Below are positions 26,723-35,792 of a stretch of 64,000 bases of DNA, piece after piece. The position numbers and the translations under genes are program-made. This DNA is from Rhodanobacteraceae bacterium (GTDB taxonomy: Bacteria; Pseudomonadota; Gammaproteobacteria; Xanthomonadales; SZUA-5). Location of the stretch: assembly GCA_016713135.1 (NCBI GenBank), contig JADJPR010000023.1:62001-126000 (forward strand), read 5' to 3'. Positions within the stretch are counted from its first letter, which is position 1, and each line of letters opens with the position of its first letter. Below the pieces are notes generated by a model, which did no database searches, was not told where the DNA came from, and saw only the letters and a list, made by a program, of their open reading frames with translations.

Positions 26723-27466
26723 ATGAGCGGCGACAGCATCCGACTCTATCGCACCGCCGAACATGCATGCGGTTACTTCGCAGGGCGGCGATCGCAGAAC
26801 CTGGTGCTGGATCCGGAATCACCGCTGCTGGCGCAACTCTACGGACGTGCGCTGGCACATGGCTTCCGGCGCGCCGGCAATGTTGTCTACCGCCCTGATT
26901 GTCCGGGCTGCGGCGCCTGCGTGCCCTATCGCATTCCTGTTTCCCGCTTCAAGCCCGACCGTGCCCAGCGGCGCGTGATGCGGCAAAACCAGGATCTCGA
27001 AGTGAGCTGGCTCCCCGCGCGCGCTGGCGTCGAGCATTACCAGCTCTATCGGCGCTACCTGCGAGGACGCCACGCAGACGGCGGAATGGACGACGCCACC
27101 CAGGAGGACCAGAGCCGCTTCCTGCTGAGCCAATGGGCCAACACGCACAATCTCGAACTGAGATGCGCCGGGGAACTCATCGCCGTTGCCGTGACCGATG
27201 TGGTCGCCGATGCCATCTCCGCCGTCTACACCTATTACGCACCCGAGCTATCCAGCCGATCCCTGGGGACGCAAGCGATCCTGCAACAGATTGCATATTG
27301 CCGGCAGCAGGGGCTCGCCCATGTCTACCTCGGATTCTGGATCGAAGGCCATCCGAAGATGGACTACAAGCGCCGTTTCGGCCCTGCGGAGGTGCGCGTC
27401 GGCGACCGCTGGGAACCGATGGACCCGCCAGCCCGGGCCGCCCCCCGGGGCACCGCGCCGCCATGA
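26723..27466 (+). CDS. bpt: arginyl/leucyl-tRNA--protein transferase
   Basis: N-degron pathway enzyme that adds Leu (bacterial Bpt) to proteins with N-terminal Asp or Glu, marking them for ClpS-ClpAP. The 247-residue protein has the N-terminal block CGYFAGRRSQNLVLDP, the Cys cluster CPGCGACVPYRIP, and the C-terminal ATE domain with YCRQQGLAHVYLGFWIEG and MDYKRRFGP. The substrate amino acid (Leu versus Arg) cannot be read from sequence alone; Bpt is the usual bacterial form. No clpS, clpA or aat gene is visible beside it. Confidence 0.9.
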   Translation: MSGDSIRLYRTAEHACGYFAGRRSQNLVLDPESPLLAQLYGRALAHGFRRAGNVVYRPDCPGCGACVPYRIPVSRFKPDRAQRRVMRQNQDLEVSWLPARAGVEHYQLYRRYLRGRHADGGMDDATQEDQSRFLLSQWANTHNLELRCAGELIAVAVTDVVADAISAVYTYYAPELSSRSLGTQAILQQIAYCRQQGLAHVYLGFWIEGHPKMDYKRRFGPAEVRVGDRWEPMDPPARAAPRGTAPP

Positions 27467-27603
27467 TCGGCGCGCCGCAAGGGCGCAGCCGCCGCGCGCA
27501 TGCCGTTCGTCCGCTCTCTGCTACCTCGTGACCGCACAGGCTTGCGACCCGCGCACCGCGTGACTAGCGTAAGCTCGTGAGAATCCAATCACCCGGAACC
27601 AAC

Positions 27604-28146
27604 ATGGGCACTGCCAACAACCCGCCAACCCGCAAGCGCCGACGGGCCGCGGGTTTCACGATGGTCGAACTGATGATCACGCTGGCGGTGATCGCCATCC
27701 TCATGGCGGTGTCGACACCGGCCTTGCGCGAACTCAACATCCGCGCCAATGTGACCTCGACCACCAACGACATCGTCATTGCGCTCAATCTGGCGCGTTC
27801 CGAAGCGGTCAAGCGCGGCCGCCTGGTATCCGTGGTTGCCAACGGCGCTGACTGGAGCAACGGCTGGACCGTGCAGTCGGACGATGGCACGGTACTCAGC
27901 TCACGCAATGCCGTGGCCGACAATTACCGCGTGCTCGGCGCGCCCACCGGCGCCGGCGCCCAGACCGATCGCGTCATCTTCACCGGGACCGGTGCCCTGT
28001 CCGTGGCCACCGCCTGGGACTTCAGCATCTGTCGCCCCAGCTTCTCCCCCGACAGCACCCGCTCGCGCCGGGTCATCGTCACCGCCACCGGCACCGTCCG
28101 TTCCCGCCGCGATACCACCGGCTCCCCGGCCGGTGTCTGCACCTGA
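27604..28146 (+). CDS. fimT: type IV pilus minor pilin FimT/FimU (GspH family)
   Basis: First gene of the minor pilin cluster; 180 residues. The prepilin leader ends in RRRAAG and is cleaved before FTMVELMITLAVIAILM, the class III signal with Glu5. The C-terminal GspH-type domain has NDIVIALNLARSEAVKRG and a final Cys pair region (ICRP, GVCT). Minor pilins prime pilus assembly at the inner membrane platform and sit at the tip. ATG 27604 leaves a leader of 17 residues; GTG 27577 is in frame but less likely. pilV starts 8 bases after its stop. Confidence 0.88.
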   Translation: MGTANNPPTRKRRRAAGFTMVELMITLAVIAILMAVSTPALRELNIRANVTSTTNDIVIALNLARSEAVKRGRLVSVVANGADWSNGWTVQSDDGTVLSSRNAVADNYRVLGAPTGAGAQTDRVIFTGTGALSVATAWDFSICRPSFSPDSTRSRRVIVTATGTVRSRRDTTGSPAGVCT

Positions 28147-28153
28147 TGCCGCC

Positions 28154-28684
28154 ATGAAAAGAACGAACTTCCAACGCGGATTCACCCTGATCGAAGTAAT
28201 GATCGCCCTGCTGATCTTCAGCCTCGGACTGATGGGCATGGCGGGCCTGATGGTACTGTCGGTCAAGACCAACCAGAGCGCCTACCTGCGCACCCAGGCG
28301 TCATTCCTGGCGCAATCGATGGCCGACCGCATGCGCGCCAACATGGGCCAGATCAACGCCTACAACGGTACTTACAACTACAGCACCGTCGGCAGCGATC
28401 CATGCGCGTCCGGCGCTGCCTGCCCGCCAGTGACCCAGGTGGTGCGCGACCGGGTGTTGTGGAGCCAGTTGCTGGTCGATTCACTGCCGAATCCCACCGC
28501 CGTGATTGCCTGCAACGGCGCCGTCCGCGGTACGGCCGTGCACGCGGGAGCGTCTCCCTACGACGGTCTGTGCACCATGACTGTCAGTTGGGATGAAACC
28601 ACGCTCCAGCGCGGACAGCGCGGCGCAGCTCCTGCCGCTGCCACAGCCGACCTGCAGACCTTTGCCTGGGTGTTCCAGCCGTGA
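28154..28684 (+). CDS. pilV: type IV pilus minor pilin PilV
   Basis: A 176-residue prepilin-like protein. The leader MKRTNFQRG is cleaved before FTLIEVMIALLIFSLGL, then GMAGLMVLSVKTNQSAYLRTQA, which is the PilV hallmark, and MADRMRANM. Two Cys pairs in the globular domain may form disulfides. It forms part of the tip-priming complex with FimT, PilW, PilX and PilY1. Its stop overlaps a possible GTG start of pilW (GTGA). Confidence 0.9.
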   Translation: MKRTNFQRGFTLIEVMIALLIFSLGLMGMAGLMVLSVKTNQSAYLRTQASFLAQSMADRMRANMGQINAYNGTYNYSTVGSDPCASGAACPPVTQVVRDRVLWSQLLVDSLPNPTAVIACNGAVRGTAVHAGASPYDGLCTMTVSWDETTLQRGQRGAAPAAATADLQTFAWVFQP

Positions 28685-30027
28685 CTTCCTTGCCGACGAC
28701 CGCCATGACCGCTCACCGCCGCGCCGCTGGCTTTACCCTGATCGAACTGATGATCGCGATGGCCATTGGCCTGATCGCAATGCTCGGCATCATCAGCCTG
28801 TTCGGTGGCACCAACCGGACCAACAAGCTGCAGGAGGGTCTGGCGCGCCTGCAGGAGAATGGCCGGTTCGCAGTGATGCGGATCGAATCGGACCTGCGCA
28901 TGGCCAGCGCGCAGTACTGCAGCGACTATGTCGGCAATCGATTCACAGATGCGGTGGCGCCATTGTGGGCGGACCGGGTTCCGTTTGTTTATGCGGCCAA
29001 TTTGAACCTGCCGGATTCCGGTGGAATGCGCAGCGTGAATCCGATTACCGGCGCACGCTCCACCGTTGACGCCACAAATGTCTACGCGCTAAGTACGCGC
29101 TTTTTTAAACAGGGATTCACTTGTACCACCGGGACCACCTGTACGCCGACGCTGTGGAACACCGGAATGTTTCCGCCGGCCGGACTGGCCGCGGGTCGTC
29201 GCGTCCCTAACAGTGACATCCTGACCCTTCGCTATCTCCGCGGAACCGGGTGGCCCATCTCCGGTGCCGGCAACTGCGTGACTGGCGGCAATATCACGCT
29301 CGCGCCGCAACCGGGCGACGATCCACTGAACTTCCCAGCGGCGGCACCGTCGCTGGCACTACTGAGCGATTGTGGGTCACCCAGCATTGTTCCAATCTCA
29401 GCGGCAGCGGGGAACACCTTGACGGTGGGAACAATCATCGGGACATCAGCAGTAGCGTCCTGCCAAGCTCTCGGCGAACGAGATATCCGCGTGTTCAATT
29501 TTTCCACCGACTTCGTTACGGTCACCTACTATTTGGCCTTCAGGGCCAATGACAATCCGGACGCACGCCCGAACGCGGGCGGGTTGCGGTTGGTGCCCAC
29601 CCTGATCCGACGTGAAAACGGCGTCGAGCAGGAACTCGTACGCGGCGTAGACCGACTGGACGTGCGCTATGGGGTCCGCGACAACGTCGGGAACCTACGC
29701 TACCTGACCGCTGCACAGGTCGACTCGCGACTCGGCAACACGCTGATCTGCCCACCCAAGGCCGGCGGTGTCGCGCCATCGCCGGACGACCAAGCGGCCA
29801 TGGAACCGGGCTGCTTGTGGCGCTCAGTTCGACGAATCGAAATGTACCTGCTGGTCAACTCCGGCGACGAAGTCCCGGTGATGGATGACATCGGGCGCTC
29901 CTATCGCTATCTGGGCGTCGACGTCGCGCCGGCCCAAAACACGCCGCTGCCGTCGGGTCTGCTGCACAACAACCTCCCGCGACGGGAGTTCGTCGCGCAC
30001 ACCAGCGCACGCAACAAGAACCCTTGA
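28681..30027 (+). CDS. pilW: type IV pilus minor pilin PilW
   Basis: A large minor pilin of 448 residues. The prepilin site is RRAAG before FTLIELMIAMAIGLIAMLG, followed by NKLQEGLARLQENGRFAVM, a strong PilW signature. The long C-terminal domain has several Cys residues and a block SVRRIEMYLLVNS shared by the family. GTG 28681 overlaps the pilV stop (GTGA); ATG 28705 would give a shorter, more usual leader. By eye the middle of this gene (about 28920-29520) is more AT-rich than its surroundings, consistent with fast-diverging tip proteins. It is followed by pilX with a 2-base gap or a small overlap, depending on start. Confidence 0.88.
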   Translation: MTSLPTTAMTAHRRAAGFTLIELMIAMAIGLIAMLGIISLFGGTNRTNKLQEGLARLQENGRFAVMRIESDLRMASAQYCSDYVGNRFTDAVAPLWADRVPFVYAANLNLPDSGGMRSVNPITGARSTVDATNVYALSTRFFKQGFTCTTGTTCTPTLWNTGMFPPAGLAAGRRVPNSDILTLRYLRGTGWPISGAGNCVTGGNITLAPQPGDDPLNFPAAAPSLALLSDCGSPSIVPISAAAGNTLTVGTIIGTSAVASCQALGERDIRVFNFSTDFVTVTYYLAFRANDNPDARPNAGGLRLVPTLIRRENGVEQELVRGVDRLDVRYGVRDNVGNLRYLTAAQVDSRLGNTLICPPKAGGVAPSPDDQAAMEPGCLWRSVRRIEMYLLVNSGDEVPVMDDIGRSYRYLGVDVAPAQNTPLPSGLLHNNLPRREFVAHTSARNKNP

Positions 30028-30029
30028 GC

Positions 30030-30704
30030 ATGTCAATGAAAGCCCCGATGAGAATCTTGATGAACGCACGATCGTATCGGCGCCAGCGCGGCGTCGTTCT
30101 TTTTCTGGCGATGATTTTCCTCGTCTTGTTGACCATTCTCGCAGTAACCGCGAGCAGCACCTCGGTGATGCAGGAACGGATGACCGGTGGCATGCGTAAT
30201 CAGCAATTAGGTCTGATGGGCGCCGAATCTGCTGTGCGAGGTGCTGAGGATTTCCTCTGGAATACCGAGTTCAACGCAGGATCGCCACTACCGCCATGCA
30301 TCGACACCAGCGACGGTAGCGACTGTGTTTACAAACCTAATCCTGATGGAACTTTGAATCCTGTCGTGCAGCGTTTCCGCACCTCGCGCGACTGGCTGGA
30401 TCCAGCCACCGACGGTGCACGCGCTTATCCGCGCGCCCTGACAGCACTCACCGGAAGTGGTGAAACTGCAAGTCTCGCGGAACAGCCCCGCTTCATGATC
30501 GAGTATCTTGGACTAATGCCTGGGCCATATCGCCCCAGCGGCGGCGAGGATCCCTCCGGCCCTGCGCGGCCCGGCGAGCACGTACTGTACAGAATCACTG
30601 CGCGCAGCCAAGGTGGCACAGATGCTGTTGTTCGCGTAGCCGAATCCTACTATTCGGCCATGAACCTGACCAATATCAACTCCAACCCGGAACCGGCGCC
30701 ATAG
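30030..30704 (+). CDS. pilX: type IV pilus assembly protein PilX
   Basis: A 224-residue PilX-type minor pilin. The region QRGVVLFLAMIFLVLLTILA, then SSTSVMQERMTGGMRNQQ and AESAVRGAE, is the PilX N-terminal domain. It lacks a canonical Glu5, as usual for PilX-like proteins. Several ATG codons (30030, 30036, 30048, 30060) are possible starts; none has a strong ribosome site. The C-terminal part is divergent. pilY1 begins 9 bases after the stop, and PilX and PilY1 are expected to work as a pair at the pilus tip. Confidence 0.85.
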   Translation: MSMKAPMRILMNARSYRRQRGVVLFLAMIFLVLLTILAVTASSTSVMQERMTGGMRNQQLGLMGAESAVRGAEDFLWNTEFNAGSPLPPCIDTSDGSDCVYKPNPDGTLNPVVQRFRTSRDWLDPATDGARAYPRALTALTGSGETASLAEQPRFMIEYLGLMPGPYRPSGGEDPSGPARPGEHVLYRITARSQGGTDAVVRVAESYYSAMNLTNINSNPEPAP

Positions 30705-30713
30705 GAAACTGTC

Positions 30714-33700
30714 ATGAACATGTCCATCCATTCGATGCCAGTCGGGCGCGTGCGGCTGCTTTTCTGGGCCACCGGTTTCGCGCTCTTTTCTGACGGTCTG
30801 GCCGCCGCGGCGCCCGGCACTGTCGATCTGCTCGCCACGCCACCCGAGATCACGGCCAGCGTTGCACCAAACGTCGTCTTGACCTTCGACGATTCGGGCT
30901 CGATGGCTTGGGAGTACATGCCGGATCAGCGCCCCTACGGCGGCGGTGGCTGGGGCATCTCTACGTCGGTGACGACCAATTCCAGTCACCCCTGGTTCTG
31001 CGCCGGGCGCATCGACGGACTGGTCAGCGATCCTGCCAATCCGCGCTCGAAGCCGATGAACGGGATGTATTACGATCCGAACGTCACCTACCGTCCGCCG
31101 TTGAACGCAGATGGCGTGACCGAATTTCCCCAGGCGAGCTTCACCGCCGCCTGGAATCACGGCATCGCGCACAATCGTCCGTCCTCACCGAACACGACGC
31201 TGGGCACGCGCAACCTGCGCACCAGCAGTTTCTGCCGCACCGCCCAGCCACTGGCCGATGCCACCTATTACCAGTTGGAAGGCGGTGACTTCGCCCAGGA
31301 TTGGGAAGACACTGGACTCATCAGCGCCAATAACAACTGGAACGGGGTCCCTCATCTCTACGGTTATGCAAACGACCGCTCCGGCAGCACGGTCGACATC
31401 AATCCGCAGACACTGACGGGTTACACCACCACCTCGCTGAACGTAACCGCCAACTCCACAAATCCGGCGACCACCTCAGGTGGTATTTTCGAATTGTCCG
31501 GTGCCTCTGTCGGTGGAAACCCGACGATAGGCCTCCAGGGCGCGAGCAATCGCGATGCACCCTATATCCTGCTCCGGCTGAACACCGTGCGCTGCACTGC
31601 CGCGCAGTTGCAATACCGGTTGCGCGACCTGAATCCGGCCAACATCACGGCGGTCCAGCAGATCGACGTGCAGATCCGAACGCCGGACAGTGGCAACTTC
31701 ACCAGCATCAACTATCACGCCAATGCCAACAACGGCGGCGTGATCGACGCCTCGGTCAACCTCGATGCCGCTTATCTCGGACAGGAAAAAGTCCAGATCC
31801 GCTGGATGACCACCAATGCGTCGGGCAACGACAACATGATCGGCGTCGATGACATCAAGCTCATCGGCACCTGTACCCAGCAGACCACGGACGAAAACGC
31901 CGGTTACTATCGCCTGAAGGACTCGGTCACGCTGACCACGGATGCCTTCGGGCGCATCACCACCGACCAGGCGACGCTCTACGATGCCGCCAACTGGGAA
32001 TGGGTGCCGCTGCCGGTCAGCCAGCGCCAGAACTTCGCCAACTGGTACTCCTACTATCGCAATCGCAATCGTTCCGCGACCACGGCCATGTCGCGCGCCT
32101 TCGCACCCTTCAACGAGAACATTCGCGTTGCCTGGCAGAATCTCGGCCTGAATACCGCCACGGCCGGCGTGGATGCACCGATATTCGGCGCCACCACTCC
32201 AATCTACAAGTTTCTGGATGAAGCAAGCAACAGCAACGTGCGTACCAGGTTTTACGACTGGCTGTTTCAGATTCCGGCCAGCGGGAGTACCCCGAACATC
32301 GCCGCCTCCATTCGCGCCGGCGACTTCTTCAAACGCGCTGGTGGCGCAGTCGACACCAACCCGTACTGGGATCGCGACCTGTCCCGCGAACTCAGCTGTC
32401 GCCAGAATTTCCATATCAACATGAGTGACGGATTCTGGAACAACGGAAACCCGGCACCCGCCACTGCCGGTAGCCCGCCCGCAAGAAGGTACCTTGATAC
32501 CAACGCCGCACTGCCTGACGGCCGCAGCTACAACACCGGCAACGCAGAAACCAAGTTCTTCAACCGCTTCGCTGGCACTCCGATCGAGCCGAGTCTGGCG
32601 GACGTCATGTTCCACTACTGGGCGTCGGATCTGAGACCGGATTTTGCAGGCCAGGACTCCACCCGCTTGAAGGTGCCTCCCTTCATTCCGGATCGTTCTA
32701 CCAACCTTTTCGGCAATCCAGTCGGATCCGGTCAGAATGCGCTTGATAATCTGGAGGTCTACTGGAATCCGGCCAATGACCCCGCAACCTGGCCGCACCT
32801 GGTCAATTTCAATATCAGTTTTGGTCTGGAGGGCACCCTTCCGCAGACACCCGACGTGTACGAATCACTGCGGCTGGGCGATGATCCGGCATTCATCTGG
32901 CCATATCCGGTGGTTGGAACCGATGACGGTCGCAAACTTGATGATTTCTGGCATGCAGCATTGGTGAGTCGGGGCCGCTTCCTGTCGGCCCAGAACCCAG
33001 AAGAACTGATTACTTCGCTGCAGGAGATCATCGCCAGCATCATTGCGCGCCGCGGTGCATCGACGGCAGTGTCGGTTTCCCTGCCGATCATCACCGACGG
33101 CACGACCGGCTACGCGGCCGGCTATGACACTACCGACTGGTCCGGCTTCGTGACCCGCAACGAGTTGGATCCGAACACCGCGGAGTCCATTGGCATCGAG
33201 TGGGATGCCGGTTGCTTCCTGACCGGTGGTCCGTGTCCAACCACGGTCTCCGATTATGGCCCGGCGCGGAATCCGGATACCCGCGAGATCATCACCTCGA
33301 ACGGCACGTCCGGCAGCGGCAAGCCCTTCCGCTGGGCCAACTTGTCATCGCAGCAGCGTGCACGTCTGAACGTCGATCCGACCACCATCCGCCTCGACCT
33401 GGGGACCTGGTCCACCGATACCTTCGGCGACGAGCGCGTGGCTTACTTGCGTGGCGACCGCACCAACGAAACCACGGAAACGCCGCGCTTCCGCCAGCGC
33501 AGTTCCGTGCTCGGTGGGGTTATTCGCGGCCAGCCGGTCTATGTCTCCTCGCCTATCTCAGGTTACCCAGATACCTTCCCGAACGGCTCCCCGGAGCGCA
33601 TCGCCAGCGACGCCGGCAACAGCTATGCGCGCTTCCAGAACACCAATCGCAACCGCGCGCCCACGCTGTATGTGGGTGCCAATGACGGCATGCTGCATGC

Positions 33701-35138
33701 GTTCAATGCTTCGACCGGCGCCGAGCGCTTCGCTTATGTACCCAATGCGGTCATCGAGAATTTCCGGCTCACGCGCTCCACGCAGTTCGAGGGCGGTCTG
33801 ACGCCCACCGTGGATGATGCCCCGCTGGTCACCGACGTCTTCATCAATGGCTCCTGGCGCACGGTCCTGCTCGGTTCCTTGCGCCTGGGTGGACGCGGCG
33901 TCTACCTGCTGGATATCAGCAACCCCACCGGGACCACCGACAGCAGCCCGACCGCACTGCCCATGCGGGAGGTCACGAACGTGCCGCCCCCCGGTGACAC
34001 CAGTGTCGACTGCGCGCCGGGTGCACGTTACTGTTCGTCACTGGGTTACACCTACACCGGCGTCAACACTGCTCGCATCCAGTACCAGAACAAATGGGTT
34101 GCGCTGGTCTCCAGTGGCTACTTCCCGATCGATTCGCTGGATCCCGCCAGCCTGTCGCCGAAGGCCAATCAGACCTCGCTGCTGGTGATCGACATGGCCA
34201 CCGGCCAGTTGATCCGCGAGATCATCACCTCCACGGCACCACAATCGGCGACTCAAAGCTTCGGCTTGTCGCAGGCGATCGTGATGGACGTGGGCGGCGA
34301 CTATATTGATGACGTCGCATTCGCCGGTGATCTCGCCGGTAACATGTGGCGCTTCGACCTGACTGGCAGCCCTGCGGAATGGAAAGTGGACCTGATGTTC
34401 AAGACCTATGGCACGGGTGGCGTCGGCGTCGGCGACCAGCCTATCGCTGCCTCTCCACGAGTGATGTCTGACAGTACCCGGCGCAGCCCGCTGATCGTGT
34501 TCGGCACCGGCAAGTTCATTGGACTCCCGGACCGTTCCGCGGCGATTCCGCAACAGTCCTTCTACGGCATCAAGGATCTGGGCACCTGCGACACCACCGA
34601 CAACCCGGCCGCCTGCAGCGCATACCCGACCACTCCGGACCACGCGGTAGTGCAGAAGATCACTCAGGCATCAAACGCCGTCCGCAGCATCGGCCCGTCC
34701 AGCGAACCGACGCCGAGCAATCCCATGGGCTGGCGACTTCGCCTCGATGTGGCCAGTGAACCGGGCGAGCGCGCGTTCGAGTCGGTGTTCCCATTCTACG
34801 GTTCGAACGCGGTTCTTTTGCGCTCGATCATTCCGAAGGGCGTGGATCCCTGCGATCCGGGCGCGCGCTATGGCTTGATGGTGGTCAATGCCGCAACCGG
34901 CTCTGCCATCTTGGATCCGACGAGTTCATCTCCTTCCTCATCAGGAGTTGTAGGAGGCGTAATTTCCACCCCGACGCCTCCGGGTAAGCCAGTGGTCGTT
35001 CGCGGAGGCGGCGACGTGGAGATTCCAGGGCTTCCACCGGATATCAGTGATGCCGTAATGGATGCAATCGAGGAAAGCTTGGAGGAAGCTGACGACGTCT
35101 GGCACCGCGGCGCTTGGCGCGAGATCCTGAATCAATGA
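30714..35138 (+). CDS. pilY1: type IV pilus tip adhesin/assembly protein PilY1
   Basis: A 1474-residue exported protein with signal peptide LFWATGFALFSDGLAAAA. The N-terminal part holds a von Willebrand A-like MIDAS, DDSGSM (D59, S61, S63), within VLTFDDSGSMAWEY. The C-terminal part is the conserved PilY1 beta-propeller: YVGANDGMLHAFNASTG, LLGSLRLGGRGVYLLD, GNMWRFDLTG. The loop DVGGDYIDD (residues 1192-1200) sits where the Pseudomonas protein has its calcium site, but two positions differ. PilY1 binds minor pilins, promotes extension, and acts in surface sensing linked to c-di-GMP. The tail after about residue 1400 (Ser/Pro/Gly-rich, then acidic helix EESLEEADD) is not typical. Confidence 0.92.
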   Translation: MNMSIHSMPVGRVRLLFWATGFALFSDGLAAAAPGTVDLLATPPEITASVAPNVVLTFDDSGSMAWEYMPDQRPYGGGGWGISTSVTTNSSHPWFCAGRIDGLVSDPANPRSKPMNGMYYDPNVTYRPPLNADGVTEFPQASFTAAWNHGIAHNRPSSPNTTLGTRNLRTSSFCRTAQPLADATYYQLEGGDFAQDWEDTGLISANNNWNGVPHLYGYANDRSGSTVDINPQTLTGYTTTSLNVTANSTNPATTSGGIFELSGASVGGNPTIGLQGASNRDAPYILLRLNTVRCTAAQLQYRLRDLNPANITAVQQIDVQIRTPDSGNFTSINYHANANNGGVIDASVNLDAAYLGQEKVQIRWMTTNASGNDNMIGVDDIKLIGTCTQQTTDENAGYYRLKDSVTLTTDAFGRITTDQATLYDAANWEWVPLPVSQRQNFANWYSYYRNRNRSATTAMSRAFAPFNENIRVAWQNLGLNTATAGVDAPIFGATTPIYKFLDEASNSNVRTRFYDWLFQIPASGSTPNIAASIRAGDFFKRAGGAVDTNPYWDRDLSRELSCRQNFHINMSDGFWNNGNPAPATAGSPPARRYLDTNAALPDGRSYNTGNAETKFFNRFAGTPIEPSLADVMFHYWASDLRPDFAGQDSTRLKVPPFIPDRSTNLFGNPVGSGQNALDNLEVYWNPANDPATWPHLVNFNISFGLEGTLPQTPDVYESLRLGDDPAFIWPYPVVGTDDGRKLDDFWHAALVSRGRFLSAQNPEELITSLQEIIASIIARRGASTAVSVSLPIITDGTTGYAAGYDTTDWSGFVTRNELDPNTAESIGIEWDAGCFLTGGPCPTTVSDYGPARNPDTREIITSNGTSGSGKPFRWANLSSQQRARLNVDPTTIRLDLGTWSTDTFGDERVAYLRGDRTNETTETPRFRQRSSVLGGVIRGQPVYVSSPISGYPDTFPNGSPERIASDAGNSYARFQNTNRNRAPTLYVGANDGMLHAFNASTGAERFAYVPNAVIENFRLTRSTQFEGGLTPTVDDAPLVTDVFINGSWRTVLLGSLRLGGRGVYLLDISNPTGTTDSSPTALPMREVTNVPPPGDTSVDCAPGARYCSSLGYTYTGVNTARIQYQNKWVALVSSGYFPIDSLDPASLSPKANQTSLLVIDMATGQLIREIITSTAPQSATQSFGLSQAIVMDVGGDYIDDVAFAGDLAGNMWRFDLTGSPAEWKVDLMFKTYGTGGVGVGDQPIAASPRVMSDSTRRSPLIVFGTGKFIGLPDRSAAIPQQSFYGIKDLGTCDTTDNPAACSAYPTTPDHAVVQKITQASNAVRSIGPSSEPTPSNPMGWRLRLDVASEPGERAFESVFPFYGSNAVLLRSIIPKGVDPCDPGARYGLMVVNAATGSAILDPTSSSPSSSGVVGGVISTPTPPGKPVVVRGGGDVEIPGLPPDISDAVMDAIEESLEEADDVWHRGAWREILNQ

Positions 35139-35148
35139 CCCAACACGG

Positions 35149-35175
35149 ACGCGCCCCGGCGAACCCGGGGCGCGT
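35149..35175 (+). terminator. hairpin between pilY1 and pilE
   Basis: ACGCGCCCCGG (35149-35159) and CCGGGGCGCGT (35165-35175) form a perfect 11-bp stem around CGAAC, 10 bases past the pilY1 stop. No T-tract follows. It may end, attenuate or protect the long pil transcript ahead of pilE. Confidence 0.5.
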
Positions 35176-35261
35176 TCCGGCGCAAGCCCGCCAATCCGGT
35201 CTCGACGCAGAGCAGACATCATCAGGGCGCTCAGTCGCCCATCACCACCGGAGCCGAAGCA

Positions 35262-35675
35262 ATGAAAGGACGCACGCGCGGATTTACCCTGGTCGAACTG
35301 ATGATCGCCGTCGCGGTCATTGCGGTCCTCGCAGCGATCGCGCTGCCCTCCTACCAGAACTACATGTTCCGCGCACGGCGAGCCGACGGTCGCGAAATGC
35401 TGCAGCGGATCGCGTCCGCGCAGGAGCGCTTCTATACCAACCGGATGCGCTACACGGCCGATCTGACCACCGCTGCCGGGCTCAACCTTGGCACCGCAAC
35501 CTCAGAGGCTGGCCACTACGCGGTGGCTGTGAACGTGGCTGGCGACGGTCAGAGCTTTACCTTGACGGCCGCGCCGCAGGGAATCCAGGCTCCCGATGCC
35601 TGCGCCAATCTGACCGTCAACAATGTCGGAGCGCGCGGTTACTCGGGAAGCGACAGCAACGGTAGTTGCTGGTAG
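35262..35675 (+). CDS. pilE: type IV pilus pilin PilE (minor pilin)
   Basis: A 137-residue pilin. The leader MKGRTRG is cleaved before FTLVELMIAVAVIAVLAAIA, giving N-methylated Phe1 and Glu5, followed by LPSYQNYMFRARRADGREML. The end DACANLTVNNVGARGYSGS resembles PilE/GspG-like pilins and has a Cys pair (DAC and SCW) for the D-region loop. GGAG lies about 9 bases before ATG 35262. It is the last gene of the cluster, after a hairpin, so it may be expressed at a different level. Confidence 0.9.
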   Translation: MKGRTRGFTLVELMIAVAVIAVLAAIALPSYQNYMFRARRADGREMLQRIASAQERFYTNRMRYTADLTTAAGLNLGTATSEAGHYAVAVNVAGDGQSFTLTAAPQGIQAPDACANLTVNNVGARGYSGSDSNGSCW

Positions 35676-35792
35676 CGCCCTGAAGCACAACATGACCTCT
35701 GGCCCTTGCATCACCGTCTCCGTCCGCTAGCGTCGCGCAGGTTCCTGCACTGACCCGTGCCGGTGCCGCCCGACCAGTTGGAGATCCTGACG

